A stretch of DNA of 64,000 nucleotides, taken from Pseudomonas alkylphenolica. GTDB taxonomy: Bacteria; Pseudomonadota; Gammaproteobacteria; Pseudomonadales; Pseudomonadaceae. Positions 18,330-26,757 of this stretch are shown here, piece by piece. Numbering within the stretch: the stretch's first letter is position 1; each line of letters starts with the position of its first letter. The stretch spans positions 62,001 to 126,000 of the forward strand of contig NZ_JADUCM010000009.1 of the NCBI RefSeq assembly GCF_016009175.1, written 5' to 3'. The notes under the pieces are model-generated. The model saw only the letters and a list, made by a program, of their open reading frames with translations. It did not search any database and was not told the origin of the DNA. A program made the position numbers and the translations under genes.

Positions 18330-18345
18330 TTGACGTATACGTCAA
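18330..18345 (-). promoter_or_regulatory. LiuR operator (perfect 16-bp palindrome)
   Basis: TTGACGTATACGTCAA is its own reverse complement and lies 43 bases upstream of the liuR start. It overlaps a possible -35 element (TTGACG), with TAGGTT 18 bases downstream as a weak -10. The sequence fits the LiuR-type motif built on ACGT half-sites. It probably controls liuR-mvaB. Confidence 0.75.
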
Positions 18346-18400
18346 GCAAGGATTGGCCAACGTTGCGCGGGACGCCATTGGCCATCCCGCGGCAGAGCGT

Positions 18401-19333
18401 TTAGGCCGTGGCTTTGCTCGTGCGCTCATCGTGTGCCACCACTGCCTGGCACAATTCGATGATCTGCTCGCGCATCCAGCGATTGGCCGGATCCTGGTCG
18501 GTGCTTTCGTGCCAGTACAGGTGAGTTTCCAGGGGCGGTACGTCGTTGACCGGCAGGCTCAGGTAGTTGAGTTGATGGCGGCGGGCGAATCGCTCCGGCA
18601 CAGTCATGACCATGTCGGTCTGCTGCAGTACTTGCGAAGCCATCAAGTAGTGCTGGGAGCGCAGGGCGATCTTGCGTTGCACCCCCATCTTGCCCAGCGC
18701 CAGGTCGACATAGCCCAGCCCGTTGCGCCGGCTGGAGATATGAATGTGGGTCAGGCCCAGGTAGTCGTCGAGGCTGAGTTTGTCTTTGGCCAGTGGGTGG
18801 CCCTGGCGCATGGCGCACACGTACTGGTCCTGCATCAATTTGACATGGCGCACCTGAGGGTCGGTGTTCAGCGGTGCATCCACGGCAAAATCCAGTCGCC
18901 CGGCCGCCAGTTCCTTGGTGGTCTCGCGGCGTTTGCACAGAAAACTCTCGATGATCACCGCCGGCGCCAGCCGCCGCAGGCGTTGGAACAGGGGCGGGAG
19001 AATCACAGCTTCGGTGAGGTCGGTCATGCTGATACGGAAGGTCTTGTTCGCCTGCAGCGGGGTGAAAATCCGGCTTTCCTGGACCGATACGCGTAGCAGC
19101 GACAGCGCGTTGCGCACCGGGCCGATGATGTTCTGCGCCATCGGTGTTGGCACCATGCCCTGGGCGGTACGCACGAACAACGGATCGTTGAAGGTTTCAC
19201 GCAGCCGCGCCAGGGCATTGGAGACTGCTGGCTGGGTAATGCCGACGATCTGCCCGGCGCGCGTCAGGTTGGCTTCGGTGTAGATGGCATCGAAGACGAT
19301 GAACAGATTCAGGTCGACCTTGCTCAGGTTCAT
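18401..19333 (-). CDS. LysR-family transcriptional regulator
   Basis: A 310-residue LysR regulator. The N-terminal helix-turn-helix reads MNLSKVDLNLFIVFDAIYTEANLTRAGQ with TQPAVSNALARLRETFNDPLF, a NodD/LeuO-like subgroup. The effector-binding domain spans about 95-300. It is divergent from the acyl-CoA dehydrogenase gene across a 138-base region and is the likely regulator of that gene. No clear T-N11-A operator could be fixed, although the region around 19360-19395 is AT-rich. Confidence 0.9.
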   Translation of the reverse strand: MNLSKVDLNLFIVFDAIYTEANLTRAGQIVGITQPAVSNALARLRETFNDPLFVRTAQGMVPTPMAQNIIGPVRNALSLLRVSVQESRIFTPLQANKTFRISMTDLTEAVILPPLFQRLRRLAPAVIIESFLCKRRETTKELAAGRLDFAVDAPLNTDPQVRHVKLMQDQYVCAMRQGHPLAKDKLSLDDYLGLTHIHISSRRNGLGYVDLALGKMGVQRKIALRSQHYLMASQVLQQTDMVMTVPERFARRHQLNYLSLPVNDVPPLETHLYWHESTDQDPANRWMREQIIELCQAVVAHDERTSKATA

Positions 19334-19471
19334 GGGCGCTGCTCTTGTTGGTGTTATGGGTGGATCATATATTGGTTATGAATGTTTATACACGCCGAGA
19401 ATAGACTAGGTGGATTTTGCTGGCTGATCTAGGCTCTTTACCAGATCCCCTTTCCACTGAAGGTACTGCCC

Positions 19472-20701
19472 ATGGATTTCGCCTATTCACCCAAGGTCCA
19501 GGCGTTGCGCGAACGTGTCACGGCGTTTATGGACGCTTATGTCTATCCCGCCGAGGCGGTGTTCGAGCAACAGGTTGCCGAGGGCGACCGTTGGCAGCCG
19601 ACCGCGATCATGGAAGAACTGAAGAACAAGGCCAAGGCTGAAGGGTTGTGGAACCTGTTCCTGCCCGAGTCGGAGCTGGGGGCCGGGCTGAGCAACCTCG
19701 AATATGCACCGCTGGCCGAAATCATGGGCCGTTCGCTGTTGGGGCCAGAGCCCTTCAACTGCTCGGCGCCGGACACCGGCAACATGGAAGTGCTGGTGCG
19801 TTATGGCAGCGAGGCGCAAAAGCGTCAGTGGCTGGAGCCATTGCTGCGTGGCGATATTCGCTCGGCGTTTGCCATGACCGAACCGGACGTGGCGTCGTCC
19901 GATGCCACCAACATGGCGGCGCGGGCGGAGCGCGACGGTGACGAGTGGGTGATCAACGGCCGCAAGTGGTGGACTTCCGGCGCCTGCGATCCGCGCTGCA
20001 AGATCATGATCTTCATGGGGCTGAGCAACCCGGACGGCCCGCGTCACCAGCAGCATTCGATGATCCTCGTGCCCACCGACACTCCGGGGGTAAAAATCGT
20101 TCGGCCGCTACCGGTCTTCGGCTACGACGATGCGCCACATGGTCATGCCGAAGTGCTGTTCGAGAATGTGCGCGTGCCGTACGAAAACGTGTTGCTTGGC
20201 GAAGGGCGTGGATTTGAAATCGCTCAAGGGCGGCTTGGCCCGGGCCGGATTCACCACTGTATGCGCTCGATCGGCATGGCCGAGCGTGCCCTGGAGCTGA
20301 TGTGCAAACGTTCGGTAGAGCGCACCGCGTTTGGCCGGCCACTGGCGCGTTTGGGCGGTAACGTCGACAAGATCGCCGACTCGCGCATGGAAATCGACAT
20401 GGCCCGGCTGCTGACGCTCAAGGCCGCCTACATGATGGACACCGTGGGTAACAAGGTGGCGCGCAGCGAGATCGCGCAGATCAAGGTCGTGGCGCCGAAC
20501 GTAGCATTGAAGGTCATCGACCGGGCGATCCAGATTCATGGCGGCGCCGGCGTCAGTGGTGACTTCCCGCTGGCCTACATGTACGCCATGCAGCGGACCC
20601 TGCGCCTGGCCGACGGCCCGGATGAAGTGCACCGGGCAGCGATCGGCAAGTATGAAATCGGCAAGTACGTCCCCAAGGAGATGCTGCGTAGCGGTCATTG
20701 A
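19472..20701 (+). CDS. Acyl-CoA dehydrogenase
   Basis: A 409-residue FAD acyl-CoA dehydrogenase. The N-terminal helical domain starts [16 protein letters not shown]. The FAD-binding strand segment [18 protein letters not shown], the middle sheet with GRKWWTSGA, and the C-terminal [16 protein letters not shown] with its flavin-contact Gly-rich turn are all visible. The type with [13 protein letters not shown] resembles the ACAD10/11-like branch, which acts on unusual or long acyl chains; substrate unknown. Divergent from the LysR gene and followed by a strong terminator. The start has AAGG 9 bases upstream. Confidence 0.9.
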   Translation: MDFAYSPKVQALRERVTAFMDAYVYPAEAVFEQQVAEGDRWQPTAIMEELKNKAKAEGLWNLFLPESELGAGLSNLEYAPLAEIMGRSLLGPEPFNCSAPDTGNMEVLVRYGSEAQKRQWLEPLLRGDIRSAFAMTEPDVASSDATNMAARAERDGDEWVINGRKWWTSGACDPRCKIMIFMGLSNPDGPRHQQHSMILVPTDTPGVKIVRPLPVFGYDDAPHGHAEVLFENVRVPYENVLLGEGRGFEIAQGRLGPGRIHHCMRSIGMAERALELMCKRSVERTAFGRPLARLGGNVDKIADSRMEIDMARLLTLKAAYMMDTVGNKVARSEIAQIKVVAPNVALKVIDRAIQIHGGAGVSGDFPLAYMYAMQRTLRLADGPDEVHRAAIGKYEIGKYVPKEMLRSGH

Positions 20702-20717
20702 CCGACGCGCTTCACCG

Positions 20718-20743
20718 TTCAGGCCCGCTCATGCGGGCCTGAA
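20718..20743. terminator. Terminator between acyl-CoA dehydrogenase and terC
   Basis: A perfect 11-bp stem (TTCAGGCCCGC / GCGGGCCTGAA, loop TCAT) fills the gap between two convergent genes and probably works in both directions. Confidence 0.8.
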
Positions 20744-21751
20744 TCATTTGTGGCTGTGGGAATTGACCGGCTGGGGCGGCTGGTCGCGGGTTTTCAGCAG
20801 TGACAACACCACGCCACCCGACAGCAACGCCATGGTCACGCCCAGCGAAAGCAGGGCAGGCACCGCACCGATCAGGCCGTGGTAGAAGATCTTGCAGCCG
20901 ATGAAAATCAGCACCAGTGCCAGCGCGTACTTGAGATAGACAAAGCGGTGCATCAGCGCCGCGAGGGCAAAATACAGCGCGCGCAGGCCAAGGATTGCAA
21001 AGATGTTCGAGGTGTAGACGATGAACGGGTCCTGGGGGATGGCGAAGATGGCGGGGACGCTGTCGACGGCGAACACCAGGTCGGCCAGCTCGATCAGCAC
21101 CAGCGCCAGGAACAGGGGGGTGGCGTACAGCACCGCCTTGTGCTGCCCGGCAGCTTTGAGCCGGACAAAAAAATGCGGGCCGTGCAAATCGTCGGTAACG
21201 CGCATATGGCGGCGTACGAACTTCAGTACCGGGTTGTTGCCAAGGTCCGGGTGGGCCTCTTCGCGGGTAAACAGCATTTTTATCCCGGTCAGCAGCAGGA
21301 AGGCCCCGAACACATAGAGTATCCAGGCAAACTCCTGGACCAGCGTGCTGCCGATGCCGATCATGATCGCGCGCAACACCACCACGCCAAGGATGCCCCA
21401 GAACAGCACCCGGTGCTGGTACAGGCGGGGGATGGCGAAGTAACTGAAGATCATTGCCATCACAAAGACGTTGTCCATGGACAACGACTGCTCGACCAGA
21501 AAGCCGGTGTAGAATTCCAGGGCACGTTGCGTCCCCAGTTCCAGCCAGACCCAGCCGCCAAACAGTACCCCGACACTGAAATACCCGGTGTAAAGCAGCA
21601 GGCTTTCGCGCATTTCAATTTCGTGGGCCTTGCGGTGCAGCACGCCCAGGTCCAGGAACAGCAGGAACAGGACAATGCCAATGAATGCCAGCCAGAACCA
21701 GGCGCTGGTGCCGAGAAAGTCGTTTTCGAGAAATGCCTCTAGAGTCGCCAT
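20744..21751 (-). CDS. TerC/Alx-family membrane protein
   Basis: A 335-residue polytopic membrane protein with about nine hydrophobic segments. The two signature acidic motifs are EQSLSMDNVFVMAM and LADLVFAVDSVPAIFA, which form the putative cation site. TerC-family members such as E. coli Alx and MeeY export manganese, and some act with exoenzyme metallation. The ATG at 21751 has GGAGG 5 bases upstream. The 150-base leader has small hairpins but no clear yybP-ykoY manganese riboswitch. Confidence 0.9.
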   Translation of the reverse strand: MATLEAFLENDFLGTSAWFWLAFIGIVLFLLFLDLGVLHRKAHEIEMRESLLLYTGYFSVGVLFGGWVWLELGTQRALEFYTGFLVEQSLSMDNVFVMAMIFSYFAIPRLYQHRVLFWGILGVVVLRAIMIGIGSTLVQEFAWILYVFGAFLLLTGIKMLFTREEAHPDLGNNPVLKFVRRHMRVTDDLHGPHFFVRLKAAGQHKAVLYATPLFLALVLIELADLVFAVDSVPAIFAIPQDPFIVYTSNIFAILGLRALYFALAALMHRFVYLKYALALVLIFIGCKIFYHGLIGAVPALLSLGVTMALLSGGVVLSLLKTRDQPPQPVNSHSHK

Positions 21752-21904
21752 GCGCCCCTCCGTAATTGTCGTCGTTGCTGTAGCAACAGTGACTCCGACA
21801 TGGCGGCTTGGCAGCCGTCAGAGGGGCCCGGCGTCACGTATTAAAGCGTAGTTGCGATCCGAGGGGGCGTGGGGACGGGCCTGTAACAAATGGTTGCGCA
21901 ACCC

Positions 21905-23227
21905 TCAATAGACCCACACCTCGACACGCCGATTACGGATGCGGCCTTCTTCTGCAAGGTTGGTGGCCACCGGCAGTTCATCGCCCAGGCCGATGACTTC
22001 GCGCAACGTCACCCCTTCTTTAGCCAGCTCCCGACGCACCGCCATGGCGCGCAGGCGCGAGAGCAGGGCGGCGCGCTGCGGATCATGCTTGGCATCGCCA
22101 AAGCCGACCAGCACGGCACCGTGTTCGAGCTTGTCATTGCGTCGCAGAAACTCCGCTACGCGCTGCACATCGCGCAGCGCCTTGTTGTCCAGGCTGGCGT
22201 TGCCTTCCTGAAAACGAAAGTTCACCGACAGGCGCTGGGCATCGCGCACCAGCGCCTGGTAAGGCTTGGGCATGCCCTCTGCGGGCGGGACTTTGAGTGC
22301 GTGAACCTGCTGCCCGACAAACCCGTTGCCCGTGACGATGGCCTGGCCTTTGGCGCTCTGGGCAAACTCCACCAGGGCGCGGGCCCACGGATTGTTCTGG
22401 CTGGGGGGCAGGTAGAAGTACAAGCGCCGTGACAAGGGGTAGTCTTCGCTGGCGACCAGGGCCGGGCTGGGCAGCATCGGCCTGGAAGCGCCGTCGGCGA
22501 TTGCCAGGACCTTGGCGCCATGTACCGAAGCCAGGCTGCTGAAGCCGATGGCCTGGCGGTCTGCGCGCACATGAGCGGCCAGTTGTTCACCCGACTCGAA
22601 ACGCTGTGCCGAGGGGGCCAGGCGCTGGCCTGCAGCATCCAGCACCAACGCCTTGAAGGTTTCGAAGGTGCCCGAGCGATCGTCGCGGGCGTACAGGTGA
22701 ATGGGGCCGCTGCCCAGGCCCAGCGTCTCCCAGGAGGTAATCTGCCCGGCAAATATCTGTGCCAGCTGCTGGGTGCTCAATTGCGGCAGCGGGTTGTCGG
22801 GGTGAACGATGACGGCGACGCCGTCCAGGCCGATGATATGTTCGGCTGCGGCACTGTTGAGGTCGCCCAGTGCCTGCAGTTCGCTCAACTCACTGGTTTT
22901 GATCGGGCGAGAGGCCGCCGCCAGTTCTGCCTGGCCGGACTTGAGTGCGGCAAACCCTGTGCTTGAACCGTGGGCCGCGATATCGAAACGCAGGGGCTGG
23001 CCGTCCGGGGCCTGGGCACGCACCTGGATTTCGTTGGCCGTCGCGGTGGCTTCAATCGAAATCTTGCGGGCGCCCTGGAACTCCAGCAGACCTTTGACCA
23101 GTGCCGGCGCCAGGGACGCTCCGATGGTGTTCGAGCCCTGGATGCGCAGTTGCGCCTGATCTTCAGGCGCAGCGCGGGCAAGGAGGGGAATCAGGCACAG
23201 CAGGAGCAGGCTGAGGGGGCGGAACAT
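21905..23227 (-). CDS. PstS-like substrate-binding protein fused to OmpA domain
   Basis: A 440-residue exported protein. A signal peptide (to about residue 23) is followed by a PstS-like periplasmic binding domain (QGSNTIGASLAPALVKGLL; HGSSTGFAALKSGQAELAAASRPI; YARDDRSGTFETFK; residues about 30-305). It ends in an OmpA/MotB peptidoglycan-binding domain (about 315-440: LVGFGDAKHDPQRAALLSRLRAMAVRRELAKEGV ... NRRVEVWVY). The C-terminal half should anchor the binding domain to the cell wall, so it is unlikely to feed an ABC permease; none is adjacent. The ATG at 23227 is used; a GTG four codons earlier is possible. Confidence 0.85.
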   Translation of the reverse strand: MFRPLSLLLLCLIPLLARAAPEDQAQLRIQGSNTIGASLAPALVKGLLEFQGARKISIEATATANEIQVRAQAPDGQPLRFDIAAHGSSTGFAALKSGQAELAAASRPIKTSELSELQALGDLNSAAAEHIIGLDGVAVIVHPDNPLPQLSTQQLAQIFAGQITSWETLGLGSGPIHLYARDDRSGTFETFKALVLDAAGQRLAPSAQRFESGEQLAAHVRADRQAIGFSSLASVHGAKVLAIADGASRPMLPSPALVASEDYPLSRRLYFYLPPSQNNPWARALVEFAQSAKGQAIVTGNGFVGQQVHALKVPPAEGMPKPYQALVRDAQRLSVNFRFQEGNASLDNKALRDVQRVAEFLRRNDKLEHGAVLVGFGDAKHDPQRAALLSRLRAMAVRRELAKEGVTLREVIGLGDELPVATNLAEEGRIRNRRVEVWVY

Positions 23228-23326
23228 GCCGGCAGACACTCTTCAGGCAAAGGATGTGCCGCAGATTAAGACGGTTAGATGACTGCAAGATGACAGTCAT
23301 CTGCCTGCCCTCAGCTTTATCAAGCG

Positions 23327-24139
23327 TTACGCCAACTCCAGCCAGATCGGCGCATGGTCCGAAGGCTTTTCCATGCTGCGCAGGTCATAGTCGACGCCCG
23401 CCGCCTTGATGCGCGGTAGCAGCGCCTGGGAGGCCATGATCAGGTCGATACGCAGGCCGCGCTTGGGCTCGTCTTCAAAGCCACGGCTGCGGTAGTCGAA
23501 CCAGCTGAAGCGGTCGGCGACCTCAGGGTGCAGGTGGCGGAAACTGTCGACCAGGCCCCAGTTTTTAAGGCGGGCCATCCACTCGCGTTCTTCGGGCAGG
23601 AAGCTGCATTTTCCGGTCTTCAGCCAGCGTTTGGCGTTGTCCGCGCCGATACCGATGTCACAGTCTTCTGGCGAAATGTTGACATCGCCCATCACCAGCA
23701 GCGGCTGGTCGTTCTTGAACTGGGTTTCCAGCAAAGCCTGCAGGTCGCTGTAGAAGCGCTGTTTGGCCGGGAATTTGGTCGGGTGGTCGCGACTTTCGCC
23801 TTGAGGGAAGTAGCCGTTCATGATGGTGATCGGCGTGCCGTCGGCATCGGCGAAGGTGCCCCAGATAAAACGGCGCTGGGCATCTTCATCATCCGTGCTG
23901 AAACCCTTGTGCAGGCTCAGTGGCGCCTGGCGCGACAGCAGGGCAACCCCGTAGTGACCTTTCTGGCCATGAAAATGTACGTGATAGCCCAGTGCCTGGA
24001 CTTCGGCCAGCGGGAACTGCTCGTCGCTGACTTTGGTTTCCTGCAGGCCGATGACATCCGGCTGATGTTTGTCGATCAACGCCGCCAACTGATGGGGCCG
24101 GGCGCGCAGGCCATTGATGTTGAACGAGACGATCTTCAT
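23327..24139 (-). CDS. xthA: Exodeoxyribonuclease III
   Basis: A 270-residue AP endonuclease/3'-exonuclease of base-excision repair. [18 protein letters not shown], the metal ligand in [15 protein letters not shown], the catalytic [14 protein letters not shown] and the C-terminal [10 protein letters not shown] are all visible. The length is typical of ExoIII. The ATG at 24139 matches the canonical N-terminus; the upstream in-frame extension does not. Monocistronic as far as can be seen. Confidence 0.93.
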   Translation of the reverse strand: MKIVSFNINGLRARPHQLAALIDKHQPDVIGLQETKVSDEQFPLAEVQALGYHVHFHGQKGHYGVALLSRQAPLSLHKGFSTDDEDAQRRFIWGTFADADGTPITIMNGYFPQGESRDHPTKFPAKQRFYSDLQALLETQFKNDQPLLVMGDVNISPEDCDIGIGADNAKRWLKTGKCSFLPEEREWMARLKNWGLVDSFRHLHPEVADRFSWFDYRSRGFEDEPKRGLRIDLIMASQALLPRIKAAGVDYDLRSMEKPSDHAPIWLELA

Positions 24140-24300
24140 GGGAAACACAATCCTGGTAAAACCCAGGATGCTAGCCGACAACGGCGGCGGCGGCCAGCGT
24201 GGCGCTGCAACCGATAGGCTGCTAACGTGGTGCTCGGGGTGAACGTCGGCGCAACGTCTACCTCAAAGGCAATGAATGCCCTTTTGCGGAGGTCTGCCCG

Positions 24301-24960
24301 ATGACCGAATCAACTGCTGCTGTGGCTCAGATCCGTCTGCTCGACGGGGGGTACAGCCGCGAAGCACGTTCCCTGTTGTACCACGCCTATCGCCACGAGC
24401 CGACCTATGCCTTTCTGTTCGAGGCGCAGCGGCCGGGCTTTGACCAGCGCATCCGCGCGACGGTGCGTGAGCGGGTCAAACAGCATTTCTTTCAGGAGTT
24501 GCCGGCACTTGGGTTGTTGCTCGACGACCGGCTGATCGGCATCGCCCTGATCGCGCCGCCGCAGCGTCGCCTGGGCGTGACCGACAGCTGGGCCTGGCGC
24601 ATGCGCATGGTGCTCAGTACCGGTTTTCGCTGCACCCGGCGCTACCTTGATTATCAGGCGGCACTGATGGCCTGCCTGCCGGGTGATGCGGTGCACATCC
24701 TGCCGCTGCTGGGCATTCATCCGCAGTTTCAGGGCAAGCACTATGGTGAACAATTGTTACAAGCCGTTCACGACTGGTGTGCCGAAGACGAGCATTCGCA
24801 AGGCGTTGTGCTCGATACCGGCAATGAACACTACCTGGCCTTTTACCAGCGCCAGGGCTACCAGGAAATTGGTGAAATTGCTGTAGGGCCGGTGCGAGAG
24901 CATGTGTTCTTTCATCCCAATCCCCAGTCATCTCAACGTGCATCGGCCGTGCCTGCATAG
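24301..24960 (+). CDS. GNAT-family N-acetyltransferase
   Basis: A 219-residue protein with a GNAT fold. The acetyl-CoA-binding region is PLLGIHPQFQGKHYGEQLLQAVHDWCAED, with the Q/RxxGxG/A-type loop QGKHYG, followed by VVLDTGNEHYLAFYQRQGYQEIGE. The N-terminal 120 residues are less conserved. Acceptor substrate unknown. It lies 57 bases before tamA on the same strand, but the two are probably separately transcribed. Confidence 0.82.
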   Translation: MTESTAAVAQIRLLDGGYSREARSLLYHAYRHEPTYAFLFEAQRPGFDQRIRATVRERVKQHFFQELPALGLLLDDRLIGIALIAPPQRRLGVTDSWAWRMRMVLSTGFRCTRRYLDYQAALMACLPGDAVHILPLLGIHPQFQGKHYGEQLLQAVHDWCAEDEHSQGVVLDTGNEHYLAFYQRQGYQEIGEIAVGPVREHVFFHPNPQSSQRASAVPA

Positions 24961-25017
24961 CAGGCGGGAGAGCCTCGGACTCCATGCTGGCGCCAAGCTC
25001 TGGTAGCATCCGCGCCT

Positions 25018-26757
25018 ATGACGTATTCAGGACGATTCACCTGCGGTTTGATTCTGTTGTTTGCCAGCGTTGCCGCGTATGCGCAAAGCGAGCTGGTGGT
25101 ACGGATCAAACCTGCCAATAAAGAACTCAAGGCCAATGTCGAAGGCTACATCGGCAACCTTGGAAAACGCGATGAAGAGGCTTTGCTGCGCTTTAGCCGC
25201 GGTGCCATGGAGCAGGCGCGCAAAGCCGCCCAGGCGCTGGGTTACTACCAGGCGCGGATCGACAGCGAAGTCAAACCGGCCAAAGGCGATAAAGAGCCGC
25301 AACTGGTGCTCAGCATTGACCCTGGCGAGCCGGTGCACTTGCGCGATGTGACCATTCGTATCGACGGTCCCGCCAGCGAGATGAAGGCATTTCGCCTGCC
25401 CGACAGCAAGGCGCTGCGCTCAGGGGAAGTGCTCAATCACGGTCATTACGAAGACGCCAAACGCCTGATCCAGAACCAGGCAGCGCGTTACGGCTTTTTC
25501 AGCGGGCGTTTTGTGCGCCAGCGCCTGGCCGTCGATCCACAGGCCGGTGTGGCCGATATCGAACTCATCTATGACAGTGGCCCGCGTTATCGCCTGGGCG
25601 CGGTCAGCTTTGCCGGCGATACGCCGTTTGACGAAACCCTGCTGCAGCGCATGGTGCCTTTCAAGGCCGACACCCCCTACGATTCCGAACTGATCGCCGA
25701 ACTCAACAACGCCCTGCAGTCCAGTGGCTATTTCGAAGGCGTGCGGGTTGATGCTGCGCCCACGGCTGCCGTCGAGCAGCGCATTCCCGTGGCGGTTCAG
25801 TTGAGCACCCGCAAACCCCGGACCATGGGCCTGGGTCTGGGTTTTTCGACCGACGTCGGCCCGCGTGGCAAGGCCAACTGGACGCGCCACTGGGTCAACC
25901 CGCAAGGTCATAGCTATGGCTGGGAAACCGAATTGTCGGCGCCGCGCCAGAACGTCGGGCTGTGGTACGACATTCCCCTCGATCCGCCGCTGACCGACAA
26001 ATTGCGCTTTGCCGGGGGCTACCAGAACGAAGAAATCGCCGGCACCGACACCTTGAGCAAGCTGCTCACCGTCGGCCCGGAATGGCACAGCAAACTGCCC
26101 AGCGGCTGGCAGCGGGTGATATCGCTCAAGTACCAGCGAGAGGAATACCGCCTGGGCGATGACTCGGGCCTGAGCAACCTGTTGATGCCGGGTGTCAGCT
26201 ATTCGTACCTGCGCAGTGACAACCGCATCGACCCGCACAACGGCTACCGCCTGCAGTTCGATCTTCAGGCCGCCAAAGAAGGGCTGGTATCGGATACCAA
26301 CCTGTTGCATGGCAATGTCGTGCTCAAGGGTTTGACCACCCTGGCGCACAACCACCGTTTTCTGGGGCGTATTCAATTTGGCGGAAGCGCCACCAACGAC
26401 TATCAAAGTTCCCTGCCGCCGTCGCTGCGCTTCTTTGCCGGTGGCGACCAGAGTGTGCGGGGCTACGACTATCAGAGCCTGTCGCCGAAAAACTCCGACG
26501 GTGACCGCATCGGCGGCCGCTACCTGGTAGCAGGCAGTGCCGAGTATCAGTACCAGATTGTAGACAAGTGGCGGGTGGCGACCTTTGTCGACCAAGGTAA
26601 CTCGTTCAACAACCTGGAACTGCCCAGCCTCAAGACCGGTGTCGGTATTGGCGTGCGCTGGGTCTCACCTGTTGGGCCGCTGCGACTGGATCTGGCCCAC
26701 GCGCTGGATGACGACGGCGGTTTCCGTTTGCACTTCTCCATGGGGCCGGAACTGTGA
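25018..26757 (+). CDS. tamA: Translocation and assembly module outer-membrane protein TamA
   Basis: A 579-residue BamA/Omp85-family protein. The signal peptide is near 1-22. Three POTRA domains cover about 25-260 (for example YRLGAVSFAGDTPFDETLLQRM). The C-terminal 16-strand barrel includes the conserved FFAGGDQSVRGYDYQSLSP and VGPLRLDLAHALDD and ends in FSMGPEL. With TamB it supports assembly of some outer-membrane proteins and phospholipid transport to the outer membrane. Its stop overlaps the tamB start by 4 bases, so the two are translationally coupled. Confidence 0.95.
   Translation: MTYSGRFTCGLILLFASVAAYAQSELVVRIKPANKELKANVEGYIGNLGKRDEEALLRFSRGAMEQARKAAQALGYYQARIDSEVKPAKGDKEPQLVLSIDPGEPVHLRDVTIRIDGPASEMKAFRLPDSKALRSGEVLNHGHYEDAKRLIQNQAARYGFFSGRFVRQRLAVDPQAGVADIELIYDSGPRYRLGAVSFAGDTPFDETLLQRMVPFKADTPYDSELIAELNNALQSSGYFEGVRVDAAPTAAVEQRIPVAVQLSTRKPRTMGLGLGFSTDVGPRGKANWTRHWVNPQGHSYGWETELSAPRQNVGLWYDIPLDPPLTDKLRFAGGYQNEEIAGTDTLSKLLTVGPEWHSKLPSGWQRVISLKYQREEYRLGDDSGLSNLLMPGVSYSYLRSDNRIDPHNGYRLQFDLQAAKEGLVSDTNLLHGNVVLKGLTTLAHNHRFLGRIQFGGSATNDYQSSLPPSLRFFAGGDQSVRGYDYQSLSPKNSDGDRIGGRYLVAGSAEYQYQIVDKWRVATFVDQGNSFNNLELPSLKTGVGIGVRWVSPVGPLRLDLAHALDDDGGFRLHFSMGPEL

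Noticed and set aside
21752-21904. Possible yybP-ykoY manganese riboswitch upstream of the TerC gene
   Set aside because: The leader has small stems (for example GTTGC / GCAAC), but I could not fit the conserved internal loops of the motif.
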